A stretch of DNA of 64,000 bases, from assembly GCF_014773385.1 (NCBI RefSeq), contig NZ_JACXAI010000010.1, positions 1 to 64,000 on the forward strand, written 5' to 3'. The notes under the pieces were generated by a model. The model saw nothing but the letters and a program-made list of their open reading frames with translations. It did no database searches and was not told where the DNA came from. This DNA comes from Metabacillus arenae. Lineage in GTDB: Bacteria > Bacillota > Bacilli > Bacillales > Bacillaceae. Made by a program: the position numbers and the translations under genes. Shown here one piece after another: positions 35,755 to 45,022 of the stretch; positions within the stretch are counted from its first letter, which is position 1, and each line of letters begins with the position of its first letter.

Positions 35755-36621
35755 ATGGATAGTTCAGGTATAGATGTTATTTATAATAGTGAAGATGCGA
35801 TATTGCTTTCGGCCATGATATATCAGTCATACCAACTCTTTGAAAAGGAACCACTTGTCTTGCCAAATGGATATAGCCTCCGATATACCATACGAGCTCT
35901 TGCTGGTGTCGAGGAGCCGGAATCGGAAGTATTTGGTTTTATTGCCGAGTCACAAGATAAAATCATTGTAGTTTTTAGAGGAACCCGAACATTTAAGGAC
36001 AATGAGTCGGACCAAGACTTGTATCAAGTACCATATCTGTTTGTCAGAAATACAGGAAAAACCCATCGCGGATTTACCTGTATTTATCAATCGGTAAGAA
36101 ACGACTTGATCAAAGCTTTAAACAAGCTTTCTTCCAGATCGAAAAGACTATTTGTCGCTGGCCACAGTTTAGGAGGAGCTTTAGCCGTATTAGCTGCTTT
36201 TGATTTTGCGGTAAACACCAGGTTTAAAAATCCTTTCGTGTATGCGTATGGCAGTCCGCGTGTCGGAGACCCTTACTTTGCTTCACGCTTCAACCAAACG
36301 GTAAAGAAAAGTATTCGTATTTTCAATGTCCATGACATTATTCCTACTTTACCGGCTCAAGCGTATCCGCCTCCGTTTACAAAGAAAGGGTTATACTATC
36401 GGCATGTACACAAGAAGTATCCTGTCTCTTTCCAGCTGAACAGTTTACCTGTTCGCAATCATGAGATTGTCTGCTATTTTAAAAACCTCAGCCAACAGAA
36501 CCCTGATTTTACCAAAGTATTATGTGGTGAAAACCCGGGCTTTTGTCCCGATACGGGATTATGTGTTCCGTTTATAGGAATATGCGGTGAGAAGACATCC
36601 ACAAACAATGACAAGAAGTAA
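35755..36621 (+). CDS. Class 3 lipase
   Basis: The 288-residue enzyme has the intact elbow AGHSLGGAL (Ser138), oxyanion FRGT, Asp194 (NVHDIIP) and His217 (YYRHV), the full triad of the fungal-type class 3 lipases. It probably hydrolyses acylglycerols or phospholipids. Like its upstream paralogue it lacks a signal peptide and ends with the ENPGFCPDTGLCVPF cysteine segment. Ribosome site AAAGGAG precedes the ATG. The two genes are clearly products of a tandem duplication. Confidence 0.86.
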   Translation: MDSSGIDVIYNSEDAILLSAMIYQSYQLFEKEPLVLPNGYSLRYTIRALAGVEEPESEVFGFIAESQDKIIVVFRGTRTFKDNESDQDLYQVPYLFVRNTGKTHRGFTCIYQSVRNDLIKALNKLSSRSKRLFVAGHSLGGALAVLAAFDFAVNTRFKNPFVYAYGSPRVGDPYFASRFNQTVKKSIRIFNVHDIIPTLPAQAYPPPFTKKGLYYRHVHKKYPVSFQLNSLPVRNHEIVCYFKNLSQQNPDFTKVLCGENPGFCPDTGLCVPFIGICGEKTSTNNDKK

Positions 36622-36914
36622 TGGGATTGAGTAATTCATTGAATATTATTTTATGAAAGATTTTAATATCAAATATTTTAATAGGTTTAATTGTAGCTTT
36701 ATCGACCTTCTTTCTTTAATGCCGATAATCCATCATTATGTAAACTAGATTTGTATAGAGTATTCATTTTTAAAAAGGGTTTGATTGCCTTTTTGGGGAG
36801 ATACAATTCAGAAAAAATAACTTAGATCAAATTTTTAATCCATGGATTTTTATCTAGGATTAAATGACTTACAATCATAGACAACAAAAAATCAGTTGTA
36901 GGATTTGCACTTCC

Positions 36915-37010
36915 ATTGCTGATGCTCTTAGAGAAAAGGAAGTGGAGTTGGTAAGTATTCAAGATCGATACAAGTACAGATGCTGGAAAAAGCGATCTAA
37001 TTTATAGACC
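36915..37010 (+). pseudogene. Serine recombinase (resolvase) fragment
   Basis: The plus strand reads ADALREKEVELVSIQDR and then, after one missing base, DTSTDAGKSDLIYRP. This is the resolvase signature (velvSlqD.IDTsT.aGk). Only about 30 codons survive. The rest of the gap 36622-37107 is AT-rich with no other recognisable gene. Confidence 0.55.
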
Positions 37011-37107
37011 ACAAATTTACGCCTGAACGTATCATTCAATAAGCTAGTTTCTTGCAAGATAACCAAGGGAAATGGGGATATTCACTTGCTCGGCTACTTT
37101 TTATTTT

Positions 37108-37760
37108 TTAGTTTAAATCTTTACTATTCGTTTCAATGACTTTTTTATACCAATAAAAGCTATCTTTTCTGTAACGCTTTAATCTTTTTAAGTCATTATC
37201 AGATCGATCTACATAAATTAAACCATATCGCTTTCCAATTCCTTCTCCAACGCTTACGACGTCAATTGCAGACCAAGGGCAATAGCCAAATAACTCAAAG
37301 CCTTCACTTATGGCTATTTGACACTCTTTAATGTGCTCTCTTAGATAATCAATCCGATAATTATCATGAACTTTTCCGTCTTCCATTAGTTCTTCTACTG
37401 CGGCACATCCATTTTCCGTGATGATAAGTGGAACATTATACTTTTCATATAAATCTCTTAAAGTTGCTCGTAAACCAACTGGATTGATTACCCGGAATTG
37501 TCCTTGCTCAATGTGAGGATTCACTACTTCTTGAGCAATCCCTACCTGTTTTTCACGAGCTATTTTTTTCATAAAACTTTTACTTACATTGTATTTTTTA
37601 GCTACATCTTCAGGGACAGTATATAAATCGTCTCCCTCTGGATAATATTTCATTGTATGCCCGCCTTAGTAGTTAAAAGCAAGGAAATCAGGTTTTGCAT
37701 TTTTAAAAAGTTCTAAATCTCCTTCTTCCAACGTTGGCGCTATGTCCCGCTCCTCAAGTA
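37108..37760 (-). pseudogene. Glycoside hydrolase family 1 (6-phospho-beta-glucosidase), C-terminal fragment
   Basis: The minus strand reads LEEGDLELFKNAKPDFLAFN, then an in-frame TAA, then MKYYPEGDD and on to the GH1 catalytic nucleophile motif IITENG and FGYCPWSAIDVVSVGEGIGKRYG. About the first 290 residues are missing, and a stop interrupts the rest at about 37660. The remaining 181-codon frame cannot make an active enzyme because the acid/base glutamate lies in the lost part. Confidence 0.8.
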
Positions 37761-37845
37761 AAGCCTACAAGGCTTTTGGATAATATCCTTTAAGTTATGA
37801 CACGTCGAAAATACCTTGTTATTCTATTGAAGTTGTAAATAAAGA

Positions 37846-37885
37846 ATTCCAAAAGCTTGCTGAAAATAAAGCAAGCTTTTGGAAT
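37846..37885. terminator. Strong hairpin terminator
   Basis: ATTCCAAAAGCTTGC and GCAAGCTTTTGGAAT form a perfect 15-bp stem. It probably terminated the SEDS gene whose tail lies just beyond it on the minus strand. Confidence 0.8.
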
Positions 37886-37887
37886 AT

Positions 37888-38042
37888 TTAATTGATACTT
37901 ATTGCACACCTGTTTTGATTAGCCACGGACTTTTTCTTCTTATCTGGTGCTTTTGTCGAATTCTCGTTTAACCTGATTAACATCGAAATAATAACAAGAA
38001 TTCCTACCGAAATCATTAGCAACAATAAAGAAGATCCGCCAT
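37888..38042 (-). pseudogene. C-terminal fragment of a SEDS (FtsW/RodA/SpoVE) protein
   Basis: The minus strand reads GGSSLLLLMISVGILVIISM, the last membrane helix typical of FtsW/RodA family glycosyltransferases, followed by a charged tail and a stop at 37888. The sequence stops abruptly at 38042, where GC-rich DNA begins. Only about 50 codons remain. Confidence 0.6.
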
Positions 38043-38195
38043 AGTCTTAGGGTCAATCCGCCCGAGAAGGTTAAAGAACAACCTTCCAGCCGGCTCGCCA
38101 GAATGCTTGTCGCCGAAGGACTAGCGCCTTGCGTATTTTCAAATGTCTCACTAATTTAGGTTAGTCCACCACTATTAGCTTGGCGACGGGTCTTT
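38043..38195. other. GC-rich segment of unknown nature
   Basis: This 150-bp stretch is far richer in G and C than its surroundings, contains a hairpin (GAAGGTT/AACCTTC near 38071-38093) and GTCGCCGAAGG..GCGCCTTGCG, and has no open frame I recognise. It abuts the SEDS fragment. From 38196 to 38367 there is only AT-rich upstream sequence of the glycolate operon. Confidence 0.4.
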
Positions 38196-38367
38196 TCATA
38201 GAAAATCTATTTTTTAATTATTTGATAAATTCTAAAAAATCCATTGAAAAATAGTCAAAGGAATGATTTAATAAACCTAACAGTTATCAGTTTTCTTAAA
38301 AAAGGGATTTTTTTCGGTGTAAAAAGAAACGGTGTTTGTTATTGCAAAACAATTAGGAGGTGCAATT

Positions 38368-39693
38368 TTGATTGCAATCGACCTTTTATCTGAATTGAAG
38401 GCTATTTTAAATGATGATCAAATAGTGGTTGGAGAAAACCGCACTCATCCTTTAGGGAATAGCGGAAAAGTAAAGGTTTTTGCAAAATCAGAAGAAGATA
38501 TACAAAATGTCTTGAAATTTGCGAACAATGAGGGATTAAAAATAGCAGTGGCAGGAGGCGGAACGAAAAGAGGATTCGGAGGAATCACAGATTCTGCTGA
38601 TCTATTACTCTCATTAGAAAAGTACAAAGGGATTGTAGAGCATACTGTAGGAGATATGACGATAACCGTTAAGTCTGGTACTTCATTCAAGGAATTACAA
38701 GAGTATTTGGCAGCTCACAATCAAAAAGTATCACTAGATCCGGCTTGGCCTGATTTCTCTTCAATTGGGGGAATTATTGCAGCGAATGAAAGCGGCCCCA
38801 AGCGTCTGGGCTATGGATCAGCAAGAGATGTGGTGATTGGATTAAGAATGGTTTATCCAGATGGCACCATAATTCGATCAGGCGGAAAAGTTGTGAAAAA
38901 TGTTGCAGGTTATGATATGAACAAGCTTTTTATAGGTTCGATGGGTACATTAGCCGTTTTATCTGAAGTAACTCTTAAACTTCGTCCGCTTCCAAAATAT
39001 GAAAGTCTTGTTCTATTATCCTTCCCTGATGGAAAGATAGAGGAATTACGGTCATTTGTCATCAAGTTACTGGATTCTGTAATGGAACCTACTTCTCTCG
39101 AATTGTTAAGTCCATCTTTATCAAAAAAATTAACGGGAAAACACCTTTATACACTGGCGATCAGCTTTGAAGATGTTGAAAGCTCTGTCCATTATCAGGA
39201 GAATTTTGTTAAGAATATTCAGTCTGACCAAACGGAACTAGCCATTTTTCAACAAAAAGAGACCCAGTTATTTTGGGAAGCGTTTTACAAAATCTGTCCA
39301 AATGGTGCGATACCTTCATCTGAAGAAGAATTAGAAGCAGCAGTAAAAATAGGTGTGAAGAACATGGATGTACCTCAGGTTATAAGAGAATGCGAAACTT
39401 TAAGAGATTCTTACAATTTAGAAATAAGTACACATGGAGGCCTTGGCCACGGCCTGTGTCAGGTGATTTTAAAAGGGGCAAGCGAGGATGTCGTCACAGC
39501 AATCGGTAGGCTCCGGATTTTTGCAGCACAATTGGGTGGATATATGGTTGTTAAACATTTGCCATTGTATCTACGGCGAAAAGTCAATGTCTGGGGTGAC
39601 AATCCGTCTTATTTCGCCTTATTAGAAGGCATTAAATTAAAAGTCGACCCAAACAGAGTTCTTAATGATAAAAGATTCGTGGGAGGGATCTAA
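38368..39693 (+). CDS. glcE: Glycolate oxidase FAD-binding subunit GlcE
   Basis: The 441-residue subunit has the FAD_binding_4 (PCMH) domain: KIAVAGGGTKRGFGG, DMTITVKSGT, then SIGGIIAANESGPKR and GGKVVKNVAGYD. It is the smaller FAD subunit of the GlcDEF complex that oxidises glycolate to glyoxylate at the membrane. I start at the TTG at 38368, seven bases after AGGAGG; a GTG 36 bases earlier has no ribosome site. It is the first gene of the cluster, two bases before glcF. The order here is E-F-D, not the D-E-F order of E. coli. Confidence 0.88.
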   Translation: MIAIDLLSELKAILNDDQIVVGENRTHPLGNSGKVKVFAKSEEDIQNVLKFANNEGLKIAVAGGGTKRGFGGITDSADLLLSLEKYKGIVEHTVGDMTITVKSGTSFKELQEYLAAHNQKVSLDPAWPDFSSIGGIIAANESGPKRLGYGSARDVVIGLRMVYPDGTIIRSGGKVVKNVAGYDMNKLFIGSMGTLAVLSEVTLKLRPLPKYESLVLLSFPDGKIEELRSFVIKLLDSVMEPTSLELLSPSLSKKLTGKHLYTLAISFEDVESSVHYQENFVKNIQSDQTELAIFQQKETQLFWEAFYKICPNGAIPSSEEELEAAVKIGVKNMDVPQVIRECETLRDSYNLEISTHGGLGHGLCQVILKGASEDVVTAIGRLRIFAAQLGGYMVVKHLPLYLRRKVNVWGDNPSYFALLEGIKLKVDPNRVLNDKRFVGGI

Positions 39694-39695
39694 AA

Positions 39696-41054
39696 GTGGG
39701 TTTAAGAGAAACGGGTTTAATTGCAGACCCGCCATGCTCAACCAAAGGCATAAGCAATTATCATTGGAGCGATCCGCCAGATGAAAACAAGTGGGCAGAT
39801 TGTGTTCATTGCGGAATGTGCTTGGAGTCATGTCCTACTTATGAATTGACTGGACAGGAGCAGCATTCTCCTCGTGGCCGCGTCCATCTTATTAAGTCTG
39901 TTGCTGAAGGAAAGCTTCAAGTAAATGAGCAGTTTTTGGATCCTGTCTTTGCCTGCTTAGACTGTCGTGCTTGCACAACAGCTTGTCCTGCTGATGTAGA
40001 TGTGGGCGGTCTGATTGAAGAGGCACGCGGGCAAATTCGTCAAGCAATGCCGCTGAAGGGATGGAAGGGAACGGTTAGCAAATTTTTCTTGAAAGGTTTG
40101 TTTCCGCATCATAAGCGGTTAAATTCAGTAGGGAGCCTATTGAAGTTTTATCAAAAAAGCGGTGTTCAAAAGGTTGTGAGAAAAACAGGGCTTATGAATG
40201 TAATGCCTCAGCATTTAGTGGAAATGGAAGCGATTATGCCAGAAGTAAAAGAGCCTGTGCGTAAAAAGTATAAAAGTGAAAAAGTGATACCGGCAAAAGG
40301 CAAGGTAAAGGGAGAGGTTGCGTTTTTAACTGGCTGTGTCATGGATGTAATGTTTAGTGATATTAATGAAGCTACTATTAATGTATTAACAAGAAACGGG
40401 AACAACGTGAAAATTCCTCAAAATCAAACGTGCTGCGGAGCTCTTCATGTTCATGCCGGTGACCGCGACACAGGAAGAGAGCTAGCGAAAAGGAACATTC
40501 ATGCCTTTAAAGACGCCGATAAAGTCATTGTCAATGCAGCGGGCTGCGGCTGTATGTTAAAGGAATATGCTGAATTGTTCCGTGAAGAACCGGAATGGCA
40601 CAAGAAAGCAGAAGAGTTTTCTGCAAAAGTAGAGGATATTTCAAAATATCTTCATGATACAGGTTATGAAAAACCTAAAGCAGAAATAGATACAAGAATT
40701 ACGTATCACGATGCATGTCATCTAGCACATGGTCAAGGTGTAAGACAAGAACCGCGTGACATCCTCCTTGATATTCCAGGAGTGAAAATGGTACAGATGC
40801 CGAACTCTGACAGGTGCTGCGGCAGTGCAGGAATTTATAATATTACGAACCCGGAAATGGCTGGAGCCGTATTAGAAAGCAAAATGGAAGATGTCCCTGA
40901 GGACGTTGAAATGATCTCCATGGGAAATCCGGGCTGCATGCTTCAAATGGCAATGGGTGTTCAAAAGTACGGGAGGAATCAAAAAGTGGTTCACACCATT
41001 CAGCTGCTGGATTGGGCCTACCAAAAAGAGGATGGCATAAAGGGGGGAGAGTAA
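39696..41054 (+). CDS. glcF: Glycolate oxidase iron-sulfur subunit GlcF
   Basis: The 452-residue subunit passes electrons from the FAD subunits to the quinone pool. It has two [4Fe-4S] motifs (Cys36/39/42/46 and Cys87/90/93/97) and two C-terminal CCG domains (TCCGALHVHAG and DRCCGSAGIYN). The start is a GTG two bases after glcE. Its stop overlaps the glcD start (TAATG), so translation is coupled. Confidence 0.9.
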   Translation: MGLRETGLIADPPCSTKGISNYHWSDPPDENKWADCVHCGMCLESCPTYELTGQEQHSPRGRVHLIKSVAEGKLQVNEQFLDPVFACLDCRACTTACPADVDVGGLIEEARGQIRQAMPLKGWKGTVSKFFLKGLFPHHKRLNSVGSLLKFYQKSGVQKVVRKTGLMNVMPQHLVEMEAIMPEVKEPVRKKYKSEKVIPAKGKVKGEVAFLTGCVMDVMFSDINEATINVLTRNGNNVKIPQNQTCCGALHVHAGDRDTGRELAKRNIHAFKDADKVIVNAAGCGCMLKEYAELFREEPEWHKKAEEFSAKVEDISKYLHDTGYEKPKAEIDTRITYHDACHLAHGQGVRQEPRDILLDIPGVKMVQMPNSDRCCGSAGIYNITNPEMAGAVLESKMEDVPEDVEMISMGNPGCMLQMAMGVQKYGRNQKVVHTIQLLDWAYQKEDGIKGGE

Positions 41055-42514
41055 TGCCTTTTAAAAAAGAAGTAAAAACAAGAGACCGCCATGTCAAAAA
41101 CCTTGCGCAAATAGTAGGAGGAGCCCAGTCAATCCTATACCATAAAGAGGATTTACTTGCTTACGATTGTGATGGCTTTACAATCCATAAGCATTTGCCT
41201 AGAGCAGTTGTATTCCCAAAAACCACACAGGATGTGGCGGCAATAGTAAAATATTGCTCGGAAAATAAATTGCCTTTTCTTGCAAGAGGAGCAGGTACTG
41301 GTTTAAGCGGCGGTGCAATTCCTCTAAACGACGAGGTAATTATTAGCTTAGTAAGAATGAAGAGGTTGTTAAGTGTCGATCTTGAGAATCGGCGCGCCGT
41401 AGTAGAACCGGGTTTTGTCAATCTGAAATTAACGAACTCTATTTCTGATAAAGGATATTATTATGCACCAGATCCATCAAGCCAGTATTGCTGTACGATC
41501 GGTGGAAATGTCGCTGAAAATGCCGGTGGAGCACATTGTCTTAAATATGGTGTAACAACCAACCATATCTTGGGGCTGGAAATTGTTTTACCAAATGGAG
41601 ACATCATTGAAATTGGGGAAAACGGGATTCCCGATTCACCAGGGTATGATTTACTTGGCCTGCTAACAGGTTCAGAAGGAACGCTAGGAATTGTCACAAA
41701 AATAACCGTTCGTATTCTGAAAAATCCAGAAGCCAAACAAACGGTGCTTGCTTATTTTGATAAGGTTTCTGATGGAAGTCAAGCTGTATCCGATATTATC
41801 TCAGCAGGTATTGTTCCGGCTGCTCTTGAAATGATGGATAAAACAGCGATTAAGGGGGTAGAGGCAGCGGCATTTCCTGTTGGCCATCCAAAGGATATTG
41901 ATGCATTGCTTTTGATTGAAGTGGACGGAATTTCTGCGGGCATTGAAGAGCAGATTAATCAAATACTTGAGGTATGTAAGAACCGGAATGTTCGTGAAGT
42001 AAAGGTAGCCCAAGATGAAAAGGAAAGAGCAAGCTGGTGGGCGAATCGCAAAACTGGATTTGGTGCAATGGGTGCCATTTCTCCGGATTATTTGGTACAG
42101 GACGGGGTAATCCCGCGCAGCAAGCTGCCTGAGGTACTTCAAAAAATTAACAAAATCAGCGAAGAGTCTGGATTACGCATTGCGAATATATTTCATGCAG
42201 GAGATGGAAATTTGCATCCGCTCGTTCTTTTTGATGCGAGAATACCCGGCCAAACCGAAATGGCCTTAAAAGTTGGGAGCGCATGTTTGCAAGTATGTGC
42301 AGAAGTTGGCGGAACGATAACAGGTGAGCATGGTGTTGGAATTGAGAAAAGAGAGGAGATGCGCTTTGTATTTACAGATGAGGAAATTAAGGCGCAGACA
42401 GATATCCGCGAAGTCTTTAATCCTGATAATTTATTAAATGCAGGAAAGTTATTTCCGACTCCTGGTCGATGTGCAGAAATAAAAAATGAGATGAAGGCAG
42501 CTGCCACCTCTTAA
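41054..42514 (+). CDS. glcD: Glycolate oxidase catalytic FAD subunit GlcD
   Basis: The 486-residue flavoprotein belongs to the D-lactate/glycolate dehydrogenase group. The FAD_binding_4 domain includes PFLARGAGTGLSGGAIP and TIGGNVAENAGG; the FAD-oxidase C domain has ANIFHAGDGNLHP and GEHGVGIEK, whose histidines bind substrate. I use the ATG at 41054 overlapping the glcF stop, behind AGGGGGGAGAG; a longer frame from 41012 would lie inside glcF. With GlcE and GlcF it oxidises glycolate (and often D-lactate). Confidence 0.92.
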   Translation: MPFKKEVKTRDRHVKNLAQIVGGAQSILYHKEDLLAYDCDGFTIHKHLPRAVVFPKTTQDVAAIVKYCSENKLPFLARGAGTGLSGGAIPLNDEVIISLVRMKRLLSVDLENRRAVVEPGFVNLKLTNSISDKGYYYAPDPSSQYCCTIGGNVAENAGGAHCLKYGVTTNHILGLEIVLPNGDIIEIGENGIPDSPGYDLLGLLTGSEGTLGIVTKITVRILKNPEAKQTVLAYFDKVSDGSQAVSDIISAGIVPAALEMMDKTAIKGVEAAAFPVGHPKDIDALLLIEVDGISAGIEEQINQILEVCKNRNVREVKVAQDEKERASWWANRKTGFGAMGAISPDYLVQDGVIPRSKLPEVLQKINKISEESGLRIANIFHAGDGNLHPLVLFDARIPGQTEMALKVGSACLQVCAEVGGTITGEHGVGIEKREEMRFVFTDEEIKAQTDIREVFNPDNLLNAGKLFPTPGRCAEIKNEMKAAATS

Positions 42515-42660
42515 TAGTGGAAGAATCACATGCATTTTACAATTTTTTAAACAAATTTAAAAACAATGTTTTGTAATAGCGAACAAGATGGTTAGCATGA
42601 ATTTACTTTGTAAGTGCAGCTAGTTTAAAAGATTAGAAGATAAATTAAAGGAGGAAACAA

Positions 42661-44844
42661 ATGATGAATAACTATGTGAAAGCAGGTAATCTCCAAGTTT
42701 CGAAAATACTTTATGACTTTATTAATTTAGAAGCCTTGCCTGGCAGCGGGGTTGATCAAAAGCAATTCTGGGCTGATTTAGAGTCTCTAGTTAAGGATTT
42801 AACACCTAAAAATAAGGAGCTTTTAGCCAAGAGGGATGAAATTCAAGACAAACTGGATACATGGCATCGGGAAAATAAAGAAAATATGGAATTTGCCAAG
42901 TATAAAGGGTTTTTAAAAGAGATTGGCTATCTTGAGGAGGGGGTTGAAGATTTTCAAATTACAACTGAGAATGTCGACAGTGAAATTGCTCTCCAGGCCG
43001 GTCCGCAGTTAGTAGTACCTGCAAATAATGCCCGTTATGCTATAAATGCTGCCAACGCTAGATGGGGAAGCCTTTATGACGCACTTTACGGAACAGATGC
43101 TATTAGTGACGAAGGCGGGGCAGGCCGGGAAGGTAGTTATAATCCACTTCGCGGTGAAAAGGTCATTGAGTTTGCAAGAGAATTTCTTGATCAAGCTGCA
43201 GCCTTGAAAGATTCCTCCCATAAAGAAGCTGTGAAATATGCAATTGTTGATGGTAGGCTGTCTGTTACGCTTAGTAATGGATCAACGACTGGACTTAACG
43301 AGGCAGAAAAGCTAGCTGGATATCAAGGACACCCTGAAAACCCTACAGCTGTATTGTTAAAAAATAATGGACTTCATTTTGAAATCCAAATCGATAGCAA
43401 TCATTTGATCGGCAAAACAGATAAAGCGGGGATTAAAGATATCCTGTTAGAAGCGGCGATTACGACGATCATGGATTGCGAGGATTCCGTGGCTGCTGTA
43501 GATGCGGAAGATAAGGTGCTGGTTTATCGTAACTGGTTTGGGTTAATGAAAGGAGATCTGGCCTCAATTTTTCAGAAAGGGGATAAGTCAATCACACGAA
43601 CCCTTAATCCTAATCGCACGTACACTGCGCCTCTCGGCGGGGAAATAACTTTATCTGGACGTTCCCTTATGTTTGTCCGAAATGTTGGGCACCTAATGAC
43701 AAATAATGCGATTTTAGATCAGGAGGGCCACGAGATTCAAGAGGGCATTTTGGATTGTGCAATAACCAGCTTATTGGCGAAACATAGCATCTTAGGGAAT
43801 GGCCGATATCAAAATTCTGAAAAAGGCTCTATTTATATCGTTAAACCAAAGATGCATGGGTCTGAAGAGGCAGCTTTTGCTAATCAGCTTTTTAACCGAG
43901 TTGAAGATATGCTAGGTCTGGAACGCCATACGATTAAAATTGGTGTGATGGATGAAGAACGACGAACTTCATTGAACTTGAAAGCGTGCATTCGCCAAGT
44001 TAAGGATAGAATTGCCTTTATTAATACAGGATTTTTAGATCGGACTGGCGATGAGATTCATACTTCTATGGAAGCAGGCTCTATGGTTCGAAAAAATGAC
44101 ATGAAATCAACAAGCTGGCTGCAGGGATATGAAAAATCAAACGTCAATATCGGATTAGCCAGCGGCTTCCAAGGCCGGGCTCAGATTGGTAAAGGAATGT
44201 GGGCTATGCCGGATAGGATGGAGGATATGCTGAAGCAAAAGATTGGCCAATTAAAAGCGGGTGCCAATACAGCTTGGGTTCCTTCCCCAACTGCTGCTAC
44301 ATTACACGCTCTTCACTATCATCAAATTGATGTAACAGATGAACAAAATAAGCTTATAAAGGAATCAAAAGATTTACAGGATGCTATTTTGGAAATTCCT
44401 TTGGCACCAAATATAAGCTGGAGCAAAGAAGAAATTCAGGAAGAATTGGAGAACAATTCTCAGGGGATTCTCGGCTATGTTGTCCGCTGGGTCGAACAAG
44501 GTATTGGTTGTTCAAAAGTTCCTGATGTTCATGATATAGGGCTGATGGAAGACAGAGCTACTTTGCGCATATCAAGTCAGCATCTTGCTAATTGGCTTCA
44601 TCATGGAATCTGTACGAAAGATGAGGTGTTGGACACCTTACAACGAATGGCAAAGGTAGTAGATAAACAAAACGCCGGAGATCCCGCCTATCAACCGATG
44701 TCCGAAAACTATGAAAACTCAGTCGCATTTCAAGCTGCCTGCGATCTAGTCTTCAAGGGCTATGATCAGCCAAACGGGTATACCGAACCAATCTTGCATC
44801 GCCGCCGCTTAGAAGCTAAGGCAAAGTTTGCTGTAAAACAATAA
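42661..44844 (+). CDS. glcB: Malate synthase G
   Basis: The 727-residue enzyme condenses glyoxylate with acetyl-CoA to malate. Length and sequence fit isoform G: the N-terminal clasp domain, [20 protein letters not shown], the active-site [26 protein letters not shown] and [11 protein letters not shown], and the C-terminal plug with [16 protein letters not shown] precedes the ATG by six bases. It sits downstream of the glycolate oxidase genes, which supply glyoxylate. Confidence 0.93.
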   Translation: MMNNYVKAGNLQVSKILYDFINLEALPGSGVDQKQFWADLESLVKDLTPKNKELLAKRDEIQDKLDTWHRENKENMEFAKYKGFLKEIGYLEEGVEDFQITTENVDSEIALQAGPQLVVPANNARYAINAANARWGSLYDALYGTDAISDEGGAGREGSYNPLRGEKVIEFAREFLDQAAALKDSSHKEAVKYAIVDGRLSVTLSNGSTTGLNEAEKLAGYQGHPENPTAVLLKNNGLHFEIQIDSNHLIGKTDKAGIKDILLEAAITTIMDCEDSVAAVDAEDKVLVYRNWFGLMKGDLASIFQKGDKSITRTLNPNRTYTAPLGGEITLSGRSLMFVRNVGHLMTNNAILDQEGHEIQEGILDCAITSLLAKHSILGNGRYQNSEKGSIYIVKPKMHGSEEAAFANQLFNRVEDMLGLERHTIKIGVMDEERRTSLNLKACIRQVKDRIAFINTGFLDRTGDEIHTSMEAGSMVRKNDMKSTSWLQGYEKSNVNIGLASGFQGRAQIGKGMWAMPDRMEDMLKQKIGQLKAGANTAWVPSPTAATLHALHYHQIDVTDEQNKLIKESKDLQDAILEIPLAPNISWSKEEIQEELENNSQGILGYVVRWVEQGIGCSKVPDVHDIGLMEDRATLRISSQHLANWLHHGICTKDEVLDTLQRMAKVVDKQNAGDPAYQPMSENYENSVAFQAACDLVFKGYDQPNGYTEPILHRRRLEAKAKFAVKQ

Positions 44845-44851
44845 CTTGGTC

Positions 44852-44873
44852 AGGGGCTTAGGAGGCCCCTTGA
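44852..44873 (+). terminator. Short GC-rich hairpin after malate synthase
   Basis: CAGGGGC and GGCCCCTTG form a compact stem after the stop codon. There is no U-run, so it may only attenuate or protect the mRNA 3' end. Confidence 0.4.
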
Positions 44874-44961
44874 TAATGGATCTTTTATGAGAAAGTCCTA
44901 ACTAGCAAGATTGTATTAACTCTAGGAAACCAATATTTCTTGTTTGAAATGGAAGACTCTT

Positions 44962-44991
44962 ACTATTCCTTCAGGTAGTTTAAGGAATAGT
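44962..44991. repeat. Perfect inverted repeat before the malic enzyme gene
   Basis: ACTATTCCTT and AAGGAATAGT are exact complements separated by ten bases, 31 bases before the malic enzyme start. It could be an operator or a leader hairpin. Confidence 0.6.
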
Positions 44992-45022
44992 GAAATAACC
45001 ATTAACCTGAGGAGATGAGACT

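Noticed and set aside
41801-42142. 113-codon minus-strand frame
   Set aside because: Shadow of glcD, with no start signal.
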